From Geothrix sp. (lineage in GTDB: Bacteria > Acidobacteriota > Holophagae > Holophagales > Holophagaceae), in contig JAUXSE010000028.1 of NCBI GenBank assembly GCA_030681515.1, positions 62,001 to 126,000 of the forward strand: a stretch of DNA of 64,000 bases, in the 5' to 3' direction. The notes under the pieces are model-generated. The model had not been told where the DNA came from. It did not search any database and saw nothing but the letters and a program-made list of their open reading frames with translations. Position numbers and translations under genes: made by a program. Shown here one piece after another: positions 52,801-60,304 of the stretch. The stretch's first letter is position 1. Each line of letters starts with the position of its first letter.

Positions 52801-53108
52801 ACCTCAGCCATGACGAGGCCAAGCGGGAAGGCCGGTTGAACACCGATGGCGACCTGGTCGAGGCCATCATCCACGGGGCCGTGAAGCGCGTGCGCCCCAA
52901 GGCCATGACCGTGGCCGCCGCCTTCATGGGCCTGCTCCCCATCATGTGGAGCACCGGCACCGGCGCCGATGTCATGAAGCGCATCGCGGCCCCCATGGTG
53001 GGTGGCCTGGCCACCAGCTTCCTGCTGGAACTGCTGGTTTATCCCGCGATCTATTACCTGTGGAAGAAGCGTTCTCTTTTCCCTGCTCAGGCTTCTGTCG
53101 AAGCCTGA
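49803..53108 (+). CDS. cusA: Cus-type Cu(I)/Ag(I) RND efflux pump (CusA-like)
   Basis: The 1101-residue protein has the RND 12-helix plan with helix-4 signature SIGVLVDGAIVEVENAYKK. Methionine-bearing stretches in the porter cleft match CusA metal sites (EFMPPLNEG, PFSMMETVIVLKP, TMPIKARLDMLSTGIRTPVG), so it should expel monovalent copper or silver from periplasm and cytoplasm. The adaptor is encoded upstream and a YHS protein downstream. The ATG at 49803 has GGAGGATGCGGC in front. Confidence 0.94.
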   Translation: MSAHVGYDPEHPTFLQRIIRFSAENRWLVMAASVVMIVMSFWTMRNIPLDALPDLSDTQVIVYSKWDRSPDIIEDQVTYPIVTALLGAPKVKAVRALSDFGFSYVYVIYEDGTDIYWARSRTLEYLSKITSSLPPGVTPVIGPDATSVGWVYQYALVDRSGKHSLDEMRSLQDWFLRYAIQATPGVAEVATVGGQARQFQVQLNPNKMAAYRIPIETVIGAVKSANSEVGGRLVEYSGREYMVRGRGYVKTTQDLEQAVLKAENGTPIRLKEIATVTLGPEMRRGLADLDGQGDVVGGIVVMRQGENALNVIDRVKAKIKDLKQGLPEGVEVVPVYDRSELIHNAIKTVKHKLIEEMIVVSIIILLFLWHIPSAIVPIITIPVSVALAFIPLYGIGQNANLMSLAGIAISIGVLVDGAIVEVENAYKKIEKWIEAGKPGSFYEVRLEALMEVGPSVFFSLLVVAVSFLPIFTLMDQEGRLFKPLAYSKNFAMGIAAFLALTLDPAMRMLFARVEPFTFKPKWLAWTATQFAVGKYYAEEKHPISVFLHRIYEPPCRFVVKHAKATIAVAVLLVLGTIPAFMSLGSEFMPPLNEGTLLYMPSTLPGLSQTEAQRILQVQDRLIRTVPEVYRVFGKAGRADTATDPAPFSMMETVIVLKPEEQWREKPRWFSSWAPDFLKSVLRPFWRDRITQEDIVAELDRVVKLPAIPNAWTMPIKARLDMLSTGIRTPVGLKINGADLETIQKVAVDAERILQGVPGTRSAFAERTAQGYFLDFVLKREQLARYGLSVEQANMLVMTAIGGDNQSTVFDGRARYPVNVRYARDYRESPEALNRVLIPTPGGALIPMEEIADLKWATGPAMIRDENGQMNGYVLVDFDTSKIDVGTYVQHAKAAVEKELKLPAGYSLTWSGQYENMIRVKERLKLILPITLVLIFGLLYANTKSAFKASIVMLAVPFSAIGAFWLLWGLDYNMSIAVWVGLIALMGLDAETGVFMLLFLDLSHDEAKREGRLNTDGDLVEAIIHGAVKRVRPKAMTVAAAFMGLLPIMWSTGTGADVMKRIAAPMVGGLATSFLLELLVYPAIYYLWKKRSLFPAQASVEA

Positions 53109-53136
53109 GATAATCACAACCTTTCAAGGAGCCCCC

Positions 53137-53376
53137 ATGTTCCACACCGCCCTGCTCAGCCTCGCCATCCTCGCCGCCCCGGCGGCCGAAAAGGCCAAGC
53201 CCGCCACCAACACCAAGGATCCGGTCTGCAAGATGACCGTGGATGCGAAGTCCGCCACCGCGGCCGTGCGGGGCCGGGAGTACCGCGTGTGCAGCAAGCA
53301 CTGCGGCACCGTGCTCCAGAAGGATCCGGACAAGTACCTGGAGAAGGACGGCAGCGTGAAGGCCGAGAAGAAGTAG
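53137..53376 (+). CDS. Small exported YHS-domain protein
   Basis: The 79-residue protein has a signal peptide (about 1-15) and one YHS domain: DPVCKMTVDAKSATAAVRGREYRVCSKHCGTVLQKDPDKYL, with cysteines suited to bind a metal ion. YHS domains accompany copper and heavy-metal transport systems. AAGGAG precedes the ATG, and the gene lies 28 bases after the pump, closing the operon. A role as periplasmic copper chaperone is inference. Confidence 0.85.
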   Translation: MFHTALLSLAILAAPAAEKAKPATNTKDPVCKMTVDAKSATAAVRGREYRVCSKHCGTVLQKDPDKYLEKDGSVKAEKK

Positions 53377-53402
53377 AGAGCGCCCTGCTTTTCACCTGAG
53401 CA

Positions 53403-53430
53403 AATCGTGGCGGCCCAGGCCGCCTCGATT
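53403..53430. terminator. Bidirectional terminator between Cus operon and nudL
   Basis: AATCG-T-GGCGGCC and GGCCGCC-T-CGATT make a 13-position stem with one mismatch and a very short loop between two convergent genes. GC-core and AT-ends suit termination in both directions. Confidence 0.55.
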
Positions 53431-53447
53431 CGCTGTGGGAAAGACCT

Positions 53448-54065
53448 TCAGGCCAGGCCGCGCAGAATATCCAGCCAGGCCTTGAGCACGAAGGCCGTGG
53501 CGCCCCAGAGGGGGGCCTGGGGCAGTTCCAGGCGCGGCACATCGAGGGCCAGGCCGTGGCGTTCCAGGCGCTGGATGGTCCAGGGGGCCTCCATCAGCGG
53601 GGCCAGGGGCAGCATGAGGGCCTGTTCCAGTTCGTGGTCCAGGCGGAACCGCGGCTCGGGCTGTTCCCACCGGAAGAACACCGGCGTGAAGCGCACCCGG
53701 GCCTTGGCGACGCCATCGGGGAAGCAGCCCAGTTCCCAGAGGCCCTCGGTCACGCCGATCTCCTCGGCCACCTCCCGCCGGGCCGTGGCGGGCAGGTCGC
53801 GGTCCCGGGGCTCCGCCATGCCGCCGGGGAAGGCGATCTCGCCCGGATGATGGGGCGCGCCGAAGCCCCGCTGGACCAGCACGATCTTCCGGGCCCCCGC
53901 CGGATCGCCCCACAGGATCACGCCCACGGCGGCCCGGCGGGAATCCTCGGGGATGCGGGCGCTGAGCTTGTGCGGATCCAGCCCCAGTTGCGGAAGGCGC
54001 AGGCTTTCCCCGATGCGGGGCCAGGGCACCGGCGGCCCGTCGTCGGGGGGGCGCCAGGGGTTCAT
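53448..54065 (-). CDS. nudL: NUDIX hydrolase, CoA pyrophosphatase (NudL-like)
   Basis: The 205-residue protein has the Nudix box as GGMAEPRDRDLPATARREVAEEIGV, containing the REVxEEIG metal-binding helix, with the preceding segment HHPGEIAFPGG that is typical of the CoA-diphosphatase (NudL) subfamily. It would split CoA into phosphopantetheine and ADP. Its start overlaps the stop of rel by four bases (ATGA), so the two are coupled. Confidence 0.85.
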   Translation of the reverse strand: MNPWRPPDDGPPVPWPRIGESLRLPQLGLDPHKLSARIPEDSRRAAVGVILWGDPAGARKIVLVQRGFGAPHHPGEIAFPGGMAEPRDRDLPATARREVAEEIGVTEGLWELGCFPDGVAKARVRFTPVFFRWEQPEPRFRLDHELEQALMLPLAPLMEAPWTIQRLERHGLALDVPRLELPQAPLWGATAFVLKAWLDILRGLA

Positions 54066-56287
54066 TTCACTTTCCCGAACACCGACCCCTTCACGCGCTC
54101 GACGGTGTAGACGCCGCGGATGCGCCGGAGGCCGGCCATCAGTTCGACGAGATGGGCGCGGTCGCGGGCCCGCAGGGCGATGTGGAAGAGGCCCGAGCCC
54201 TCCTCGGTGGCGGATCCGTGGAACCGCTGCACATTGATGCCCACCCGCTGGATGCCTTCGGAAATGGCGGCCACCATGCCGGGACGATCCTCGGTGGTGA
54301 GGGCGATCTCCGTATCGTAGAGCTCGGTGCCGTGCTTGCCCCAGGCCACGCTCACGCGGCGTTCGGGATGCAGGGTGCCGGTGTTGAGCTGGGGGCAGTC
54401 CGCGCGGTGGATGGCAGTGCCCCGCGCGCGGGTGATGTAGCCCACCACCTCGTCGCCCCAGATGGGCTTGCAGCAGGCCGCCAGGGAGTAGAGGATGCCC
54501 GTGGTGTCGCCCACCACGACGGAATCCGAAAGATTCGAGGTGTTCTCCTTGGGCCGGCCGCGCTCGGGCTCGGGCACCAGGGGTTCGATGAGCTTGTGCA
54601 CCGTGAGGCGGCCGAAGCCCAGGGCCGCGTAGGCCGCGTCCCAGTTGGCGAGCTTGAGTTCGGCCAGCCTCGCGTTGAGCGTGGCGTGGGATTCGGAATC
54701 ATCCAGGCGCACGCCCATGTGGCGGGCCTCCCGCTCCAGGCGTTCGCGGCCCAGGGTGATGGCGTGGGCGCGCTCCTCCTCGCGGATGAAGGCCTGGATG
54801 CGGCTCTTGGCGCCCGCGGATTTCACGAAGCCCAGCCAGTCGCGGCTGGGCTTGTGATCCAGGCGGGTGAGGATCTCCACGCGGTCGCCGTTCTGAAGCA
54901 TGTGCTTGAGCGGCACGATGCGGCCGTTCACCTTGGCGCCCACGCAGCGGTGGCCCACCTGGGTGTGGATGGCGTAGGCGAAATCCACCGGCGTGCTGTT
55001 CTCCACCAGGCTGCGCAGGTCGCCCTTGGGCGTGAAGACCTGGATGCGGTTGAAGGTCAGCTCGCCCCGCAGATTGGCCACCAGTTCGCGGCTGTCCTGG
55101 GCATCCTGGTGCAACTCCACCATGCGGCGCAGGAAGGACACCTGGTTGATCTCCAGGCGGTTGGCGATGCGGCCGTCCTTGTAGGTCCAGTGGCTGGCGA
55201 TGCCGGCCTCGGCGTGCAGGTGCATCTCCTCCGTGCGGATCTGCACCTCGAAGAGGTCGCCCGAGCCCATCAGCACCGTGGTGTGGATGCTCTGGTAGCC
55301 GTTTTCCTTGGGCAGGCTGATGTAGTCCTTGAACTTGCCCGGCACGGGTTTGAAGAGGCCGTGCACGAGGCCCAGGGCCGTGTAGCAGCTGGCGCGGTCC
55401 GGGCAGATGATGCGGTAGGCCAGCCAGTCGTGGATATCGTCGAACCCCTTGGCCTGGGCGCCCATTTTCTTCCAGATGCCGTAGAGGTGCTTGATGCGGC
55501 CGTACACCTGGGCCTGGATGCCCTGCTGGCGGAGGATCGCCTGGAGCGACCCGTGGATCTCCTGGATGGTGGCCGACAGCTTGGCGCGCTTGCGCTCCAC
55601 CGCTTCGAGCAGGCTCGCGTACTGTTCGGGCTCCAACTGGCGGAAGGCCAGGTCCTCCAGTTCGAGCCGGACCACGCCCATGCCCAGGCGGTTGGCCAGG
55701 GGCGCGTAGAGCTCCAGGGTTTCGCGCGAGATCCGGCGGCGCTTGTCCTCGTCCATGACGCCCAGGGTCTTCATGTTGTGCAGGCGGTCCGCCAGCTTCA
55801 CCAGCAGCACGCGCACATCCTTGCCCATGGCCACCAGCAGCTTGCGGACATTCTCGGCGTTGAGCAGGTGCCGGTCCGTGAAGGCCAGCTTGCTCATCTT
55901 GGTGAGCCCGTCCACGATCTCGGCGATCTCCTCGCCGAACTGGGCCTTTACCTGGGCCTGGGTCATCAGCGTGTCTTCCACCACGTCGTGCAGCATCCCG
56001 CAGGCCACGCTCGCGGCGTCCAGCCGCCAGTCCGCCAGGCTCTGGGCCACGGCCAGGGGGTGGAAGAAGTAGGGCTCCCCGCTCTTCCGGATCTGGGTGG
56101 CGTGCATGTCCCGGCCCACGGTGAAGGCCCGGTGCAGCAGGGCGATGTCGCCGTTGGGATGGTGCTGGAGGAAGGCCGCCTTCACGCGGTCGAAGGCCCC
56201 CTCCTGCGTCAGACAGGCCTCATCCCCGCAAGCCGAGCCTTCCCCCTCACGGAGGACGAGCTCCGGGGCTTTCCCAGACACGGCCAT
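54062..56287 (-). CDS. rel: Bifunctional (p)ppGpp synthetase/hydrolase (Rel/SpoT family)
   Basis: The 741-residue protein has the full long-RSH order: HD hydrolase domain (about 40-200; HDVVED at 100-105), synthetase domain (about 240-370; KFKDYISLPKENGYQSIHT), TGS (about 410-475; VFTPKGDLRSLVENSTPVDFAYAIHT), helical and zinc-finger-like region with AACCKP, and a C-terminal ACT domain. It makes and degrades the alarmone (p)ppGpp in response to starvation. The HD residues and RxKH segment are intact, so both activities are expected. The ATG at 56287 is the best family start. Confidence 0.95.
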   Translation of the reverse strand: MAVSGKAPELVLREGEGSACGDEACLTQEGAFDRVKAAFLQHHPNGDIALLHRAFTVGRDMHATQIRKSGEPYFFHPLAVAQSLADWRLDAASVACGMLHDVVEDTLMTQAQVKAQFGEEIAEIVDGLTKMSKLAFTDRHLLNAENVRKLLVAMGKDVRVLLVKLADRLHNMKTLGVMDEDKRRRISRETLELYAPLANRLGMGVVRLELEDLAFRQLEPEQYASLLEAVERKRAKLSATIQEIHGSLQAILRQQGIQAQVYGRIKHLYGIWKKMGAQAKGFDDIHDWLAYRIICPDRASCYTALGLVHGLFKPVPGKFKDYISLPKENGYQSIHTTVLMGSGDLFEVQIRTEEMHLHAEAGIASHWTYKDGRIANRLEINQVSFLRRMVELHQDAQDSRELVANLRGELTFNRIQVFTPKGDLRSLVENSTPVDFAYAIHTQVGHRCVGAKVNGRIVPLKHMLQNGDRVEILTRLDHKPSRDWLGFVKSAGAKSRIQAFIREEERAHAITLGRERLEREARHMGVRLDDSESHATLNARLAELKLANWDAAYAALGFGRLTVHKLIEPLVPEPERGRPKENTSNLSDSVVVGDTTGILYSLAACCKPIWGDEVVGYITRARGTAIHRADCPQLNTGTLHPERRVSVAWGKHGTELYDTEIALTTEDRPGMVAAISEGIQRVGINVQRFHGSATEEGSGLFHIALRARDRAHLVELMAGLRRIRGVYTVERVKGSVFGKVK

Positions 56288-56400
56288 GTTTGAGTGTCGC
56301 GCAGGACCCCCCTGGATGCCAGACGGAAATACGGGAGCCACAGAAGATACTGGACTTGAACGGGGGTTCGGAAGTTGCGAGCCGATTTTTGCATGAGAAA

Positions 56401-56433
56401 TTGAAAATTCGGAATCAATATCCGAACTTTCAA
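56401..56433. promoter_or_regulatory. 33-bp palindromic operator before the DUF4143 ATPase
   Basis: TTGAAAATTCGGA (56401-56413) and the complement of TTGAAAGTTCGGA (56421-56433) form 13-base arms with one mismatch and a seven-base centre. The right arm ends 14 bases before the ATG, next to a TATTAT hexamer. It is most likely a repressor site; no regulator gene is adjacent. Confidence 0.6.
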
Positions 56434-56447
56434 GATATTATTTAAAC

Positions 56448-57593
56448 ATGCTCGCGCGCCCCGCCTTCCTGGAACACCTGCATACCGCCGCGAAGCGGTC
56501 GCCCATCACCGCGTTGCTGGGTCCGCGCCAGTGTGGAAAGACCACGCTGGCGCGCCTTTTTGCCGAAGGGAGGCAGGCAGCCTTCTTTGACATGGAGTCG
56601 GTGGCGGACCAGCGGCGGTTGCAGAATCCGGAATTGGCCCTGGGGGAGCTTGAGGGGCTTGTGGTGCTGGACGAGATCCAGGCCGTTCCATCGCTCCTCC
56701 CGGTGCTGCGCGGGCTGGTGGACCGCCCGGACCAGAAGGCGCAGTTCCTCATCCTCGGCAGCGCCTCTCCCCACCTCATCCGGCAGGCCTCGGAGACGCT
56801 GGCCGGACGCGTGGAGTTCGTCGAACTGTCGGGTTTCGATCTCTCAGAAACAGGATCAGCCGCCCTGAATGGCCTCTGGCTGCGGGGCGGATTCCCGCGC
56901 GCCTTCCTGGCAGCTTCTGACGGGGACAGCTTCGCGTGGCGCGAAGGGTTCGTGCGGACCTACCTGGAGCGCGACATCCCGCAGCTCGGGTTCCGGATCC
57001 CAGCCCCTGCCCTGCGGCGGTTCTGGACCATGCTGGCCCACTATCATGGCCAGACCTGGAACGCCTCGGAACTGGCCCGAGCCCTGGGCCTGTCAGACAA
57101 GACCGTGCGGAGCTACCTGGATATCCTCACGGGCACCTTCATGGTCCGTCAGGTCCAGCCCTGGTTCGAGAACCTCGGGAAACGCCAGGTCAAGGCTCCG
57201 AAGGTCTATTTCCGCGACTCTGGACTCCTGCACCACCTGATGGACATCTCCACCCGCCATCACCTGTTGGGTCATCCCAGGGTGGGCGCATCCTGGGAAG
57301 GCTTCGCCGTGGAGCAGGTGCTGCGGGCCTTCGGGCCCTCCGAACCCTACTTCTGGTCCACCCATGGGGGTGCCGAACTGGATCTGGTCTTCCAGCATCA
57401 GGGCAAGCGCCTCGGTTTCGAGATCAAGTTCACGGAGGCCCCGAAGACGACCGTCTCCATGCGAACCGCCCGTGCCGACCTCAAGCTGGATCACCTGTAC
57501 GTGGTCCATCCCGGACAGCACGCCTTCCCCATGGAACCCGGCATCACGGCGGTGCCCCTCTCCCAGGTTCAGGCATTGCCCGCCCGTTCCTAG
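56448..57593 (+). CDS. AAA-type ATPase with DUF4143 C-terminal domain
   Basis: The 381-residue protein has Walker A LLGPRQCGKTT (23-33) and Walker B LVVLDEIQ (69-76), a winged-helix middle region (SELARALGLSDKTVRSYLDIL) and the DUF4143 C-terminus with a nuclease-like GGAELDLVF..GKRLGFEIKFTE core resembling PD-(D/E)XK. These proteins are common, often horizontally spread, and of unclear function; links to toxin-antitoxin-like or defence roles have been suggested. No ribosome site precedes the ATG, and the -10-like TATTAT lies within 12 bases, so the transcript may be leaderless. Confidence 0.9.
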   Translation: MLARPAFLEHLHTAAKRSPITALLGPRQCGKTTLARLFAEGRQAAFFDMESVADQRRLQNPELALGELEGLVVLDEIQAVPSLLPVLRGLVDRPDQKAQFLILGSASPHLIRQASETLAGRVEFVELSGFDLSETGSAALNGLWLRGGFPRAFLAASDGDSFAWREGFVRTYLERDIPQLGFRIPAPALRRFWTMLAHYHGQTWNASELARALGLSDKTVRSYLDILTGTFMVRQVQPWFENLGKRQVKAPKVYFRDSGLLHHLMDISTRHHLLGHPRVGASWEGFAVEQVLRAFGPSEPYFWSTHGGAELDLVFQHQGKRLGFEIKFTEAPKTTVSMRTARADLKLDHLYVVHPGQHAFPMEPGITAVPLSQVQALPARS

Positions 57594-57907
57594 GGGTGCC
57601 CATCCGAAATACTCGTAACAAACGAATGCGGGTGGGCGCCACGTGGCAGGGGTCTGGGGGCATGGCAGTGCCCCCAGGGGGGTGACAGCCAGGACACGCA
57701 TCGCGTGCCCTGGCGCCAGAGGGGCTATGCCCCGATGCCCATAGATCCTGGCCAACGCATGTGTTGGCCAGGGGAAGTGCACCCCGCAGAGGTGCATTGG
57801 TACAAGTTCTTCAGGCGGGGTGCACTAGGGGTGCGCCTCGGCGCCTTTCCGTGACCATTGGCGGCCGTGTTTTGCATTTCATCCCGGTCCTGTCGGACAC
57901 TCGAAGC
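57594..57907. ncRNA. Array of six stem-loops, candidate structured RNA or repeat element
   Basis: This 314-bp gap has no supported gene. Consecutive stems are: 57598-57637 (9 bp with one wobble, enclosing a small inner hairpin); 57654-57677 (9 bp perfect); 57688-57714 (12 positions, one mismatch); 57721-57733 (5 bp); 57747-57772 (10 bp perfect); 57777-57825 (11 bp perfect, 27-base loop). A 10-bp palindrome GCCACGTGGC (57638-57647) lies between the first two. Little sequence is left unpaired until 57826. Whether it is transcribed is unknown, so the type is tentative. Confidence 0.55.
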
Positions 57908-58768
57908 ATGTCCCGCCGCTCCGCCCCCGCCGATGGACCCAGCTTCAAGGGCTGGACGCGCCCGGGCCCCGTGCCGCCGGGCGGGGTGGATCTGGAACCG
58001 GGCGAAACCCTGGATGGCCTCTGCGGGCACTGGCGCATCTTCCAGCTGGCCAAGGGCCACCGCTTCAGCGTGGATGATCTGGTGACGGCCTGGTACGGCA
58101 CCACCTGGTGCCCCCGGGCCGCTCGCATCGCCGATCTCGGCTCGGGCATCGGCAGCGTGGCCCTCCTGGCGGCCTGGCGCTGCCCCGGCGCCGTGGTGCA
58201 CACGGTGGAGGCCCAGGTGCAAAGCCTGCGCCTGGCCGCCAAGAGCATCGCCTACAACGGCCAGGAGGCCCGCGTCTTCCCGCGCCTGGGGGATCTCCGC
58301 GATCCCGGGCTGTTCGCCGGCGAAGCCCCCTTTGACCTGGTGCTGGGCACGCCGCCCTACTGGCCCGAGACCGACCGCCTGCCCGCCGCCCATCCCCAGG
58401 CCGTGCCCGCCCGGCTCGAAGTGCGCGGCGGCATCGCCGACTACGCCCAGGCCGCCGCCCGGCTCCTGGCCCCCGGTGGGCTCTTCGCCTGCGTCTTTCC
58501 CAACGATCAGCGGGACCGCGCCCTGGCGGCGCTGCGCGAGGCCGGCCTGCTCTGCCTTCACCGCCGCGAGATCGTCTTCAAGGACGGCGAACCCTACGGC
58601 CTCGATGTCTTCGCCGCCGGCCGCCGCCAGGACTACCCCGAGGACTTCGAGGCCACCGCCCAGTGCCCCGAAGTCGAAGCCCCCATCCTCATCCGCCGCG
58701 CCGACGGCACCGTGGATCCCGGCATCGCAAGGGTGAGACTCGCCCTGGGGTTCCCGCCGGGGGTGTGA
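57908..58768 (+). CDS. SAM-dependent methyltransferase (TrmN6/YfiC-like family)
   Basis: The 286-residue protein has a Rossmann methyltransferase core: motif I ADLGSGIGSVALL (about 74-86), an acidic strand-2 end (VEAQVQSLRLA) and a catalytic LGTPPYW in place of the NPPY seen in N6-adenine methyltransferases. This places it near the tRNA A37 and related small-domain methyltransferases. The N-to-T change is a departure from the usual motif, though some members vary there. The ATG at 57908 is chosen because the upstream frame runs through the hairpin array. A nearby ribosome site is not obvious. Confidence 0.85.
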   Translation: MSRRSAPADGPSFKGWTRPGPVPPGGVDLEPGETLDGLCGHWRIFQLAKGHRFSVDDLVTAWYGTTWCPRAARIADLGSGIGSVALLAAWRCPGAVVHTVEAQVQSLRLAAKSIAYNGQEARVFPRLGDLRDPGLFAGEAPFDLVLGTPPYWPETDRLPAAHPQAVPARLEVRGGIADYAQAAARLLAPGGLFACVFPNDQRDRALAALREAGLLCLHRREIVFKDGEPYGLDVFAAGRRQDYPEDFEATAQCPEVEAPILIRRADGTVDPGIARVRLALGFPPGV

Positions 58769-58826
58769 TGTCCCAAAATTGGGGAGCCCCTGACTCTGAT
58801 CCGATAAGCCCCCCGAGGGTCGAATC

Positions 58827-59594
58827 ATGGATCGAGGAAGTTTCCTGGGGGTGTTGCTGGGGGTGGTCCTGTTGGCGGTGGCCATCGGGATGGGGCCGAA
58901 TCCGCGGATCTTCTTCCATCCGGCCAGCACCATCGTGGTGGTGGGGGGGGTGATCGCGGCGACGATGATCCGCTTCCCGCTGGGGCACGTGAGCTACGCG
59001 TTCTCCATCGCGTCGCGGGCCTTCTTCACCCGGCCGCCGGAGACCCAGGACCTGGTGGGCCAGATCGTCGGCCTTTCCCAGCGGGCTCGGCGGGAGGGCC
59101 TGCTGAACATGGAGAAGTCCATGGACGTGGAGGGCTTCCTGGCCAAGGGGCTGCGCATGGTGGTGGACCGGGCCGAGCGGGAGCACATCCATGCCGTGCT
59201 GGCCCAGGAGCTGCGCGCCACCCAGGACCGCCACCACCAGGGCCAGGAGATCTTCCGCTTCATCGCCCTCAGCGCGCCGTCCTTCGGCATGGTGGGCACC
59301 CTCATCGGCATGGTGCAGCTCTTCGCCAGCATCAAGGATCCCTCCAGCATCGGCGGGGCCATGGCTCTGTCGCTGCTGTCCACGCTCTACGGCGCGGTCA
59401 TCGCCTACCTGCTGGCCATCCCCATCGCGGGGAAGCTGGAACTGCGCAGCCGGGAGGAGCTGCAGCTCAAGCAGATCATGATGGAGGGCGTGCTGGGCAT
59501 CCAGGCCGAGATCCATCCCATGGCCCTGGAGGCCCAGCTGCACGCGTTCCTGGCGCCCCGGGAGCGGGGCGAGGAGCGGCGGGCCCGTGGCTAG
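58827..59594 (+). CDS. motA: Flagellar motor stator protein MotA
   Basis: The 255-residue protein has the MotA layout: two N-terminal helices (about 8-25 and 35-52), a cytoplasmic loop of some 100 residues and two further helices (about 148-172 and 182-205) with the conserved APSFGMVGTLIGMVQLF. It forms the proton or sodium channel of the flagellar stator with MotB. GAGG lies upstream of the ATG. It overlaps motB by eight bases. No other flagellar gene is in the window. Confidence 0.92.
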   Translation: MDRGSFLGVLLGVVLLAVAIGMGPNPRIFFHPASTIVVVGGVIAATMIRFPLGHVSYAFSIASRAFFTRPPETQDLVGQIVGLSQRARREGLLNMEKSMDVEGFLAKGLRMVVDRAEREHIHAVLAQELRATQDRHHQGQEIFRFIALSAPSFGMVGTLIGMVQLFASIKDPSSIGGAMALSLLSTLYGAVIAYLLAIPIAGKLELRSREELQLKQIMMEGVLGIQAEIHPMALEAQLHAFLAPRERGEERRARG

Positions 59595-60273
59595 CCTTTC
59601 CCCGATCCGCTTCGCCCGGCGCAAGGCGGATCTGGAGTCGCTCTGGCTGATGACCTTCGCGGATCTGATGGTGCAGCTCATGGCCTTCTTCGCGCTGCTG
59701 TACTCGTTCTCCGTGGCGGACCAGACCAAGATGCAGCAGGCCGTCACCTCCATCCAGAAGGCCCTGGGCGTGCAGGCCCCACTCGTCCCTCCGCCGGCGG
59801 GGGACGGCATCCTGCCGGGTTCCACGGGCCTCGACCCCGCCAAGGCCGTGGATCTGGAGAAACTCCTCAACGCCGCCCAGGCCACCGAGGGGCCGGACGT
59901 GGGGTCGCGTCTGCGCTTCGTGAGCTTCCGGGGGGCGGTGCTCTTTGACGAGGGTGCCGCCAACCTCACGCCGGGCAGCGATGTCCTGCTGGTGCGTCTA
60001 TCGGTGCTGGCCACCCGCTACCAGGGCTTCACCCTGGTCTGCGAAGGCCATGCGGCGCCCGGCGAGCGGGGCCGGGGAGGCGATGCCCTGGATCTCAGCT
60101 CCCAGCGGGCCCTGGCGGCCCAGCGCTTCCTGGAGAAGCTGGGGCTCCCGCCCACGCGGCTGGCCTCCGAAGCCCGCGGCGACAGCCAGCCCGAAGGCGA
60201 GGGTGGCACCCCCGAAGGCCGCGCCCTCCAGCGCCGCGTCACCTTCCGGTTCCAGCGGGTGGCGGAGCGGTGA
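59587..60273 (+). CDS. motB: Flagellar motor stator protein MotB (OmpA-like domain)
   Basis: The 228-residue protein has one N-terminal helix (about 20-42) bearing the ion-carrying aspartate D26 in WLMTFADLMVQLMAFF, and a C-terminal OmpA-like domain (about 105-225) that binds peptidoglycan (FDEGAANLTPGSD, LDLSSQRALAAQRFL, LQRRVTFRF). The start is a GTG overlapping the motA stop region, so translation is coupled. The usual GHTD of OmpA-like domains reads EGHAAPGE here. Confidence 0.88.
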   Translation: MASLSPIRFARRKADLESLWLMTFADLMVQLMAFFALLYSFSVADQTKMQQAVTSIQKALGVQAPLVPPPAGDGILPGSTGLDPAKAVDLEKLLNAAQATEGPDVGSRLRFVSFRGAVLFDEGAANLTPGSDVLLVRLSVLATRYQGFTLVCEGHAAPGERGRGGDALDLSSQRALAAQRFLEKLGLPPTRLASEARGDSQPEGEGGTPEGRALQRRVTFRFQRVAER

Positions 60274-60304
60274 TCAGTCTGGAGTCTGGAGTCTGCAGCC
60301 CGGA

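Noticed and set aside
57761-57907. Extended N-terminus of the methyltransferase
   Set aside because: The extension would translate through the last hairpins and has no resemblance to the family. The ATG at 57908 is preferred.
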